Assembly (NCBI RefSeq): GCF_015475875.1
Contig: NZ_JADKYM010000013.1
Coordinates: 1-64,000 of the forward strand
Origin: Sphingopyxis solisilvae
GTDB taxonomy: Bacteria; Pseudomonadota; Alphaproteobacteria; Sphingomonadales; Sphingomonadaceae
Length of the DNA stretch: 64,000 nucleotides
Direction of reading: 5' to 3'
The notes beneath the pieces were generated by a model that saw nothing but the letters and a program-made list of their open reading frames with translations, did not search any database and was not told where the DNA came from. Position numbers and translations under genes: made by a program. This document shows positions 57,806 through 64,000 of this stretch, piece after piece (positions within the stretch are counted from its first letter, which is position 1; each line of letters begins with the position of its first letter).

Positions 57806-58330
57806 ATGAAAAGTCCGATCACCCGGCGCCATCTTTTTGGCTTGGTTGCGGCCGGGTCGGGGATGATGCTTGCGGGCTGCAATTCTTCCTCGCGGCCAAC
57901 GGCAGCGGAAGAGAAGAATGGCAACGCGCGCACGCCGGTCGCCAATGCGACGAAAAGCAGGCAGATGCTCGTCTATCGCGATCCCGAATGCGGATGCTGC
58001 GAAGCGTGGGCGGATATCGCACGCAAAGCCGGCTATCAGGTGACCGTCGAGAACCGCGCGGACATGGCTGCGGTCAAGGCGCGACTTGGCGTGCCTGACC
58101 AGCTGGCGTCGTGCCACACGGCCGTCATCGGTGGCTACGCAATCGAGGGTCATGTGCCGATGCGGCATATCGCGAGACTCCTCCAGGACAATCCACGCGA
58201 CATTCGCGGAATTGCCGTGCCCGGTATGCCGCGCGGCTCTCCGGGCATGGAAATGCCCGATGGCAGTGCGGACGCATTCGACGTGATGGCATTCGGCGGC
58301 GACGGCAAGATTTCTGAATTTCGCGCCTAA
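57806..58330 (+). CDS. DUF411 metal-binding protein, exported
   Basis: 174 residues. The N-terminus (RRHLFGLVAAGSGMMLAGC) shows both a Tat-like RR and a lipobox. The core LVYRDPECGCCEAWADIARKAGY and LASCHTAVIGGYAIEGHVPMRHIARLL is DUF411, found in copper and silver resistance operons, with conserved Cys and His. Last gene of the cop operon. Confidence 0.87.
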   Translation: MKSPITRRHLFGLVAAGSGMMLAGCNSSSRPTAAEEKNGNARTPVANATKSRQMLVYRDPECGCCEAWADIARKAGYQVTVENRADMAAVKARLGVPDQLASCHTAVIGGYAIEGHVPMRHIARLLQDNPRDIRGIAVPGMPRGSPGMEMPDGSADAFDVMAFGGDGKISEFRA

Positions 58331-58631
58331 CGTCGCGCCACGGCTGACGCGGCCGCTGCTCCGACCGGTGGTATCTCCTCTCCCGCGCCGCTGCCGGGGG
58401 CGCGGGGGCTTGCGCGCAGCGCCTCGGGCCAGCGTGAACCATTCGAAATGGCCATCAGCATGAGTAGTCCGGTCTCCGGCGATTCGCGCGTCCGTCAGGA
58501 ATCGTTCGCAACAGCCGCGGCGCGAGACGGCCAGCAAGCGAGAGTCGCTGTAATTTAATTACCAGAATTTGAGATATGACTACGCGCCGCAGGTGCGGGC
58601 TCGCTCCACAGGAAAAAAAATGTCTTGGGCA
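58331..58631. other. Intergenic region after cop operon
   Basis: No gene seen. It contains a GC hairpin (CCCGCGCC 58382-58389 with GGCGCGGG 58399-58406) that may help end the cop transcript. It also holds an AT-rich perfect palindrome GTAATTTAATTAC at 58550-58562, which could be an operator for an unidentified regulator of the next operon. Confidence 0.5.
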
Positions 58632-58658
58632 TGAGGGGTAGGTCTTTGGCGTGCGTAT
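58632..58658 (+). promoter_or_regulatory. ECF-type promoter of the TonB receptor - PepSY operon
   Basis: TGAGGGG (58632-58638), 14 bases, GCGTAT (58653-58658), giving a leader of about 120 bases that contains the HutC-like site. Confidence 0.8.
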
Positions 58659-58728
58659 AAAGCATATCCGATGCGACCAAGCGAAATGAATCTAACCTAT
58701 TGAAGTTAGGCAATAATTTCTATTGACC

Positions 58729-58738
58729 TGTATATACA
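58729..58738 (+). promoter_or_regulatory. HutC-type operator TGTATATACA
   Basis: A perfect 10-base palindrome, the form recognised by HutC-subfamily GntR repressors, 47 bases before the TonB receptor start and next to TTGACC (58723-58728). A related site, TGTATAGAC on the minus strand, lies at the start of the GntR gene (63751-63759). Confidence 0.7.
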
Positions 58739-58784
58739 TTTGATGCTCTCTACGGTTCATAACGTAACCAACAGGGGGTTTCGC

Positions 58785-61487
58785 ATGTCGATCAAAAAAT
58801 CATTGCTCGCGAGCGCGGCGGTGGTCGCAACTATCGCAACGCCGGTCTTCGCGCAGGAAGGAGAGGCCCCCAGGCCCGCCGCGGAGGCCAGCGATGCGGG
58901 GAGCGATATCGTCGTAACCGGCTCGCGTATCCGGCGTCAGGATCTGGCCGGTGTCGGCCCCGCCACGGTCGTTTCGGCCGAGCAGATCGAGAACACCGGT
59001 CTGGTGAATATCGAGACGGTGCTGCAGCGCCTGCCCGCCAACGCCGGCTTTGCGGGCAACCAGACCTCGGCCTATTGGGCGAACAACGGCTATGGCACCG
59101 CGCAGGTCAACCTGCGCGGTCTCGGGATCAAGCGGACGCTCGTGTTGCTCAACGGTCGTCGCCTCGTCGCGGGCGGAACCGGGGCGAACTCGTCACCCGA
59201 CCTCAACATGATCCCGGTCGTCGCGCTCGAGCGTACCGATGTGCTCAAGGACGGCGCCTCCGCGATCTATGGCGCCGACGCGATGGCGGGCGTTGTCAAC
59301 CTCGTGACGCGGACCGACTATGAAGGTCTCGGCCTCAGCGTTCGCCAGGGCATCACCGAAAAGGGCGACGGATCGGATTTCACCGCGGACCTGATCTGGG
59401 GCATCCGCAACGACCGCGGCGGCTTCATGGCTGCGGTGACCTACCAGAAGACTAGCGCAGTCAACATGGCGACCCGCGCACCTTGCTCGCTTGCGGAAAC
59501 CACCCCTGGCACACTTGGCTGCGTCAACAGCGCCTCGACGATCGGCGGCCGCGCGGTGCTGCCGAACGGCCAGCAGATCAATTTCAACCAGGTCCTCGGC
59601 GGCAACGGCAACTTTTTCGAGCCCTACAGCGCGGCGAAGCATAATTTCAACTCGAACCCATTCCTCAACGCGGTTAGCCCGGTCGAACGTGTCAGCACGG
59701 CCTTCTTCGCTGACTATGACCTGACCGACAATATCGAGGCGTTCGGCGAATTCCTTTATACCTTCCGCAAGTCGAACCAGATTGCGACGCCGGGCACGCT
59801 GCGCAATCTGTCGATCGCGGCGAGCAACCCGACCAATCCGACCGGGCAGAACATCGTCCTCATCCAGCGTCGTCTCGCCGAGCCGGGGCCGCGGCAATTC
59901 TTTCAGGAAACCGACACCTGGCAGGGCACCTTCGGCCTGCGCGGCAAGCTGTCGAATGACTGGGGCTGGGAAGTCGCGGGCGCCTTCGGTCGCAACACGG
60001 CCGTGGATGGCTCGACCAATATTGCCAATCTCGAACGCGTCCGGAACACGATCAATACCGGCGTTTGTAGCCCGGCGCCTGGCGCGGCTATTCCGTGCGG
60101 CGACTATCTCGGGTTTGGCGACCTGACTCCGCAGGTGCTTGACTATATCCTCTTCACGTCGCGCGATCGCGGCGGCAACGAGCTCGCAACGGTCACCGCC
60201 GACCTCAACGGCGATCTGTTCAAGCTGCCCGCCGGGCCCGTCTCTTTCGCGGCCGGTGTCGTCTATCGCAAGGAAAAGGGCTGGCGCGATCCCGATCCGC
60301 TGACGGTGCTGGGCATTGCCAACACCAACCAGCAAAGCCCGATCTCGGGGACGAGCATCGCAAAGGAAGCCTATCTCGAGCTGTCGGTGCCGATCCTTGC
60401 CGATACGCCATTCTTCCAAGCGCTGACAGCGGGCGGCGCGGTCCGCTATTCAAACTACGACCTCTTCGGCAGCGACTGGAACTATAAGGCAAGCCTCGAC
60501 TGGGTCATCAACGACAGCGTCCGCCTCCGCGGCACCTACGGCACCGGCTTTCGCATCCCGAATGTCCCCGAACTGTTCGGCGGCGTGTCCGAAGGCAATC
60601 TTACGACGACCGATCCCTGCTCGCGCTATTCGACAAGCGGCAACGCCGGGCTGATTGCCAATTGCCAGGCATCGGGCGTCCCGGCAAACTATGTTCAGCT
60701 TGGCACGACGATCCTGACAACCGTTGGCGGCAACGAGGATCTTCAGCCCGAAAGCTCGACGACCTGGACGGTTGGGACGGTTATATCGCCCAAGGGTCTG
60801 GTTCCCGGCCTTTCGCTGACCGCCGACTGGTTCGACATCAAGATCAAGGATGCGATCCGCGCCATCCCGGGTTCGACCAAGCTTGCCATCTGCTACGCCA
60901 GCGCCAACCTGTCGCATCCCTTCTGCGACGATTTCACGCGCAGTCCGCTGACTGGAGAGGTCACCTTCCTTTCGGCGCAGCCGATCAACACCGGTCGCGA
61001 GGAGATGAACGGCCTCGATCTTGGCCTCGTCTATAATAATGACATCGGCAGCGTGAATGTCTCGCTCGACGTCAACCTGACCTACCTCAACAAATATGTC
61101 GTCCTGCCCTTTCCCGGCGGCGCGCCGATCGATTTTGACGGCTTCATCGGCGGCGGCAACGGCGGTTATCCGAAGTGGCGCGGTTATGGTGTGCTGACCG
61201 CCGAAAAGGATGGCGTCAGCGCGACCTGGTCGACCCAATGGATCGGCAAGGCGACCGACTTCAATGCGGCTCCCGGAGAAATCGGCTACAGCACGCCGAA
61301 CGTCTTCTATCACAATCTTCAGGTCGCCTTTGAGATCGACGAGAAAACGCGGTTCCAGGTCGGCGTCGATAATCTGTTCGATCGCAAGGCGCCCTATATT
61401 CAGAGCTTCACCGATGCGAACACCGACACGATGACCTATGACCTGCTTGGGCGCCGCTTCTATGTCGGCTTCCGGACGGCATTCTGA
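58785..61487 (+). CDS. TonB-dependent receptor without STN domain
   Basis: 900-residue outer-membrane receptor. MSIKKSLLASAAVVATIATPVFAQE is the signal peptide; the open frame 15 codons upstream is leader. The plug (DIVVTGSRIRRQDLAG, LRGLGIKRTLVLLNGRRL, GASAIYGADAMAGVVNLVT) leads directly into the barrel, which ends in Phe (GFRTAF). It is followed by two PepSY proteins, an order known from siderophore and metal-chelate uptake. Being in the copper ECF regulon suggests a metal-linked ligand, but none can be named. Confidence 0.88.
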   Translation: MSIKKSLLASAAVVATIATPVFAQEGEAPRPAAEASDAGSDIVVTGSRIRRQDLAGVGPATVVSAEQIENTGLVNIETVLQRLPANAGFAGNQTSAYWANNGYGTAQVNLRGLGIKRTLVLLNGRRLVAGGTGANSSPDLNMIPVVALERTDVLKDGASAIYGADAMAGVVNLVTRTDYEGLGLSVRQGITEKGDGSDFTADLIWGIRNDRGGFMAAVTYQKTSAVNMATRAPCSLAETTPGTLGCVNSASTIGGRAVLPNGQQINFNQVLGGNGNFFEPYSAAKHNFNSNPFLNAVSPVERVSTAFFADYDLTDNIEAFGEFLYTFRKSNQIATPGTLRNLSIAASNPTNPTGQNIVLIQRRLAEPGPRQFFQETDTWQGTFGLRGKLSNDWGWEVAGAFGRNTAVDGSTNIANLERVRNTINTGVCSPAPGAAIPCGDYLGFGDLTPQVLDYILFTSRDRGGNELATVTADLNGDLFKLPAGPVSFAAGVVYRKEKGWRDPDPLTVLGIANTNQQSPISGTSIAKEAYLELSVPILADTPFFQALTAGGAVRYSNYDLFGSDWNYKASLDWVINDSVRLRGTYGTGFRIPNVPELFGGVSEGNLTTTDPCSRYSTSGNAGLIANCQASGVPANYVQLGTTILTTVGGNEDLQPESSTTWTVGTVISPKGLVPGLSLTADWFDIKIKDAIRAIPGSTKLAICYASANLSHPFCDDFTRSPLTGEVTFLSAQPINTGREEMNGLDLGLVYNNDIGSVNVSLDVNLTYLNKYVVLPFPGGAPIDFDGFIGGGNGGYPKWRGYGVLTAEKDGVSATWSTQWIGKATDFNAAPGEIGYSTPNVFYHNLQVAFEIDEKTRFQVGVDNLFDRKAPYIQSFTDANTDTMTYDLLGRRFYVGFRTAF

Positions 61488-61497
61488 GGCTATCGTC

Positions 61498-62202
61498 ATG
61501 GCTATCCGCTGGCCGTTGCTTGTACGGCGAACGCATAAATGGTTGGCCTTGTTGGTCGGTGCCCAGGCTCTGCTCTGGACGCTGACTGGCTTCTACATGG
61601 TGGTGGTGCACATCGACACCATACATGGCGACCATCTGGTGCGCGCGCCGGCGACCGAAGTTATCGACCTTGCCGGCCTTGCTCCGCCCTCGCGAATCGT
61701 TGCGGCCGCACCCGGCGTTTCGGAAATCCGCTTGCAGCGATTTTTCGGGTCCCCGGTATGGCGAGCCGAGACGCCGGAAGGCGCGAAACTGTTCGATGCC
61801 CGCTCAGGTGCGCCGCTGCCTGCCCTGACCGAGTCCCAGGTCCGCGAGCAGGCGCGGCGCATCTATACGGGCGAGGGCAAGATCGTTTCGGTGCAGCTGC
61901 TTGCGAAGGCGCCGCAGGAAATGCAGTCGCGCAAGCCGCCCTATTGGCAAGTCGAGTTCGAAGGCTGGAACCGTCCGACGCTCTATCTGTCGCCGCAGAC
62001 GGGCGAACTCATCTCGCGCCGCCACGCCCTGTGGCGCGTCTTCGACTTCGCGTGGATGCTCCACATCATGGATTATGACGAACGGACCGACGTCAACAAC
62101 CCGCTGCTCCGCGTCGCGACCTGGAGCGCCTTTGCCATGGCGCTGACGGGCGCGTGGCTGCTGATCTGGTCCTTCAAGCGCCGAAAGAAGAAGACGGCAT
62201 GA
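61498..62202 (+). CDS. PepSY-associated membrane protein (first)
   Basis: 234 residues with N- and C-terminal helices (THKWLALLVGAQALLWTLTGFYMVV; ATWSAFAMALTGAWLLIWSF) and a periplasmic PepSY domain (VQLLAKAPQEMQSRKPPYWQVEFEGWNRPTLYLSPQTGELISRRH). HKW and the FAWMLHIMDY motif resemble PepSY_TM reductases that act on iron taken up by TonB receptors. Starts 10 bases after the receptor stop. Confidence 0.82.
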   Translation: MAIRWPLLVRRTHKWLALLVGAQALLWTLTGFYMVVVHIDTIHGDHLVRAPATEVIDLAGLAPPSRIVAAAPGVSEIRLQRFFGSPVWRAETPEGAKLFDARSGAPLPALTESQVREQARRIYTGEGKIVSVQLLAKAPQEMQSRKPPYWQVEFEGWNRPTLYLSPQTGELISRRHALWRVFDFAWMLHIMDYDERTDVNNPLLRVATWSAFAMALTGAWLLIWSFKRRKKKTA

Positions 62203-62933
62203 AACGCATCCGGCTGACGCCGCTCTTTTTCCGTCGCGTCCACAAATGGGTCGGCCTTATTCTCGGGCTCCAGTTCCTGCTCTGGGCCTTGAGCGGCTCG
62301 GTCATGGCGCTTCTCGACAAGGACAAGGTTGGTGGCCACGGCGGCGGCATGTCGCATGCGCATCCCCTGCCTGCTGGCGAGTATTTCGACGTCGCTGCCT
62401 TGCCGCGCGGCGAACCTGTCACGGGAGTTCTCTTGCGCGATCTCGGCGCCCGGCCGGTCTATGAACTTCGTACGACCAAGGGCACCCGCCTCGTCGATGC
62501 CACCACCGGTAAGGACATGCGCGTTGATGAGGACATGGCGCGCGAGGTCGCGTCGATGATGAACGAGGCGCCGATCCAGAAGGTCAGCATACTCGCCAGG
62601 CCAAACCTTGAAGCGCGCGATCATGACGGGGCGATGTGGCGCGTCGACTTTGCCGACGCCGAGAACAGCAGCGCCTATGTCTCGCTCGACACCGCGCGTT
62701 TTCTTGTCATGCGCGGCGATACATGGCGGACGTGGGACTTCTTCTGGATGCTCCACAACATGGATTATCTGAACCGGAAGAGCTTCAATCACCCGCTGAT
62801 CATCTTCGTCGCCTTCGGCGCGCTGTGGCTGTCAGGGACCGGCTTCTATCTGCTCTTCAAAAGCTTCAGCCGTGCCGATTTCCGCTGGCTGCGTCGGCGC
62901 CGCAAGCCTGCGGTGACCCGCAGCACGGCCTGA
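62199..62933 (+). CDS. PepSY-associated membrane protein (second)
   Basis: 244 residues, a paralogue of the preceding gene: RVHKWVGLILGLQFLLWALSGSVMALL, a His-rich loop (GGHGGGMSHAHPLP), a PepSY domain (MWRVDFADAENSSAYVSLDTARFLVMRGD) and DFFWMLHNMDY. Overlaps the first by 4 bases (ATGA), so the two may form a heterodimer. A reductase for the imported metal complex is the likely role by family. Confidence 0.82.
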   Translation: MKRIRLTPLFFRRVHKWVGLILGLQFLLWALSGSVMALLDKDKVGGHGGGMSHAHPLPAGEYFDVAALPRGEPVTGVLLRDLGARPVYELRTTKGTRLVDATTGKDMRVDEDMAREVASMMNEAPIQKVSILARPNLEARDHDGAMWRVDFADAENSSAYVSLDTARFLVMRGDTWRTWDFFWMLHNMDYLNRKSFNHPLIIFVAFGALWLSGTGFYLLFKSFSRADFRWLRRRRKPAVTRSTA

Positions 62934-62944
62934 CGCAACGGTCG

Positions 62945-63745
62945 TCAGTCGTCGATCGAGAAGGCGGCCGAGAGTTCGAAGCGTGAGCCGGGATGTGTCA
63001 GCCAGGCGTGCGAGACGAGGCGGGAATGGCTCCATGTCCGGCGCGTCATCCGCAGTACCGGTTCGGAGTCCGATAGCCCGAGCATGCTGTGCGTTTGCGC
63101 GTCGGGCATCTCCGCGCGAACGCGATGTTCAACCCGCTCGAGCGGCGCGGTGCGCGTCAGATATTCGTTCGGCGTCGTCTGCGTGAAGTCCATCTTTCCA
63201 TAGTCGGGGGCGGCCGAAGCGAGCACAAAACGCTCTTCGAGCTGGATCGGGAATTCCGCTTCGTGATGCACGATGATCGAGTGGAACAATTTTGTCCCGA
63301 CCGGCACTTCCAAAAGCGCCGCCATTTCGGCATTGGCCCGGATCTCGTCATTCTGCACGACACGGGCACGATAAACATGGCCGCGCTCGCGTATTTCTTC
63401 CGCAATATTACGGATTTCGATCATCTGGCCGATGGGCTTCGGCTCCGCGATGAACGACCCGCTGCCTGCGCGGCGAACCAATATGCCCGCGGCCTGCAGC
63501 TCGCGGAGGGCTCGGTTCGCGGTCATGCGCGATACGTCGAACTGCTGCACCAGTTCAGCTTCCGAAGGAACACGGTCGCCGGGCTTTAAGTGGCCGTCCC
63601 GAACGGCGTCGCAAATGCTTTGCTTGATAGCCGCATAGCGTGGCGCAGCGCGGTTGTCCTTGTCCTCGGCTTTGCCTGGCCGGGAACCAGCTGGTCTCTT
63701 TGAATTGTTTGAACCGCTTCCGGCTGTGCGAGGGCTGAAATCCAT
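62945..63745 (-). CDS. HutC-subfamily GntR regulator
   Basis: 266 residues. The winged helix is YAAIKQSICDAVRDGHLKPGDRVPSEAELVQQFDVSRMTANRALRELQAAG; the effector domain is UTRA (GTKLFHSIIVHHEAEFPIQLEERFV, TTPNEYLTRTAPLERVEHRV), closest in form to HutC. ATG 63745 is preferred since a HutC-like site lies immediately before it; an ATG at 63781 would put that site inside the gene. No hut genes are visible, so it probably serves the adjacent TonB - PepSY operon. Confidence 0.83.
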   Translation of the reverse strand: MDFSPRTAGSGSNNSKRPAGSRPGKAEDKDNRAAPRYAAIKQSICDAVRDGHLKPGDRVPSEAELVQQFDVSRMTANRALRELQAAGILVRRAGSGSFIAEPKPIGQMIEIRNIAEEIRERGHVYRARVVQNDEIRANAEMAALLEVPVGTKLFHSIIVHHEAEFPIQLEERFVLASAAPDYGKMDFTQTTPNEYLTRTAPLERVEHRVRAEMPDAQTHSMLGLSDSEPVLRMTRRTWSHSRLVSHAWLTHPGSRFELSAAFSIDD

Positions 63746-63749
63746 AACC

Positions 63750-63760
63750 CGTCTATACAG
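63750..63760 (-). promoter_or_regulatory. HutC-like site at the GntR gene start
   Basis: Minus strand CTGTATAGACG, matching TGTATATACA at 8 of 10 positions and sharing the preceding C with the site at 58729. Suggests autoregulation. Confidence 0.55.
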
Positions 63761-63808
63761 GTTGGTGCGGGGAAATTCCAAGCGGCTGAACGGGCGAAGG
63801 AAAAAATA

Positions 63809-64000
63809 TCATGTCCCCGGTAAACCCGCCATTTCGGCCGGCGTGATGACAGGCTCGTTGCGGTCCTTCCGCTCCGAATAGCGATCCACGAGCTGGTCGG
63901 CATGGCCGCGCGTCAGCACGGTGAATCGCACCAGCTCCTCGGCAACATCGACGATGCGGTCGTAATAGCTCGACGGCAGCATGCGGCCCGCCTCGTCGAA
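63809..64000 (-). CDS. arsH: ArsH C-terminal end (partial at window edge)
   Basis: The last 63 residues of an ArsH-type NADPH-dependent FMN reductase: FDEAGRMLPSSYYDRIVDV, EELVRFTVLTRGHADQLVD and RYSERKD are the conserved ArsH C-terminus. ArsH oxidises trivalent organoarsenicals. The 5' part lies beyond the window, so an ars operon probably continues there. The GntR gene follows on the same strand after 63 bases. Confidence 0.82.
   Translation of the reverse strand, partial: FDEAGRMLPSSYYDRIVDVAEELVRFTVLTRGHADQLVDRYSERKDRNEPVITPAEMAGLPGT

Overview
The window looks like part of a high-GC alphaproteobacterial genome, most likely a sphingomonad (Sphingopyxis/Sphingobium type). The grounds are the codon bias, the many TonB-dependent receptors, an Atxe2-type lasso peptide isopeptidase, DUF736, and tightly packed czc/cus/cop metal-resistance operons. 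No rRNA, tRNA, complete transposase or CRISPR array is visible. A plasmid or integrative element is plausible but not shown.

Layout. (1) 1-5.3 kb, minus strand: ECF sigma factor, FecR anti-sigma, STN-type TonB receptor and the N-terminal part of a lasso peptide isopeptidase, the uptake/breakdown half of a lasso-peptide locus. (2) 5.5-12.6 kb: an accessory island. It holds an Abi_2/AbiF HEPN protein preceded by a structured, terminator-ended RNA; a secreted nuclease; DUF736; a nucleotidyltransferase-HEPN fusion; a chimeric Ymh/endonuclease-like gene; and a GntA - DUF1989 - ATP-grasp operon. (3) 12.7-29.8 kb: two divergent czcCBA efflux operons around a perfect MerR-type operator at 22083-22103. 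The left one ends in HupE, an anchor protein and a His-tailed MFS exporter; the right one in DUF305 and a CDF-like transporter. (4) 30-35.2 kb: a P1B-4 type ATPase with a strongly folded leader, two SRPBCC proteins, a DsbB/DsbA pair and a His/Arg-rich secreted protein. (5) 35.2-40 kb: methyltransferase, AraC regulator, cytochrome c/FTR1 iron permease with a Fur-like box, CDF exporter and a CadR/ZntR-like regulator. (6) 40-48.7 kb: cusCBA with a CusF-like lipoprotein and small Cys/Met-rich secreted proteins, then a glutaredoxin-MauE fusion with its own MerR regulator. (7) 48.8-58.3 kb: copper ATPase, copCD, a CnrYXH-type sigma module, CopA multicopper oxidase, CopB, DUF305 and DUF411. (8) 58.6-64 kb: TonB receptor with two PepSY proteins, a HutC-type regulator and the C-terminal end of ArsH.

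How it works together. The clearest new signal is a promoter element, TGAGGG(G/T)-N14-GCGTAT, found five times with identical spacing. It lies before the copper ATPase, copCD, the CnrYXH-like operon, the CopA/CopB operon and the TonB-PepSY operon. This defines a likely regulon of the local ECF sigma factor, which pairs a CnrX-like periplasmic sensor with copper genes and a metal-uptake-type receptor. The receptor operon also carries a HutC-type operator (TGTATATACA), with a similar site at the start of the neighbouring GntR gene, so it may be under dual control. The zinc/cobalt/cadmium-type genes appear instead to be run by MerR-family operators.
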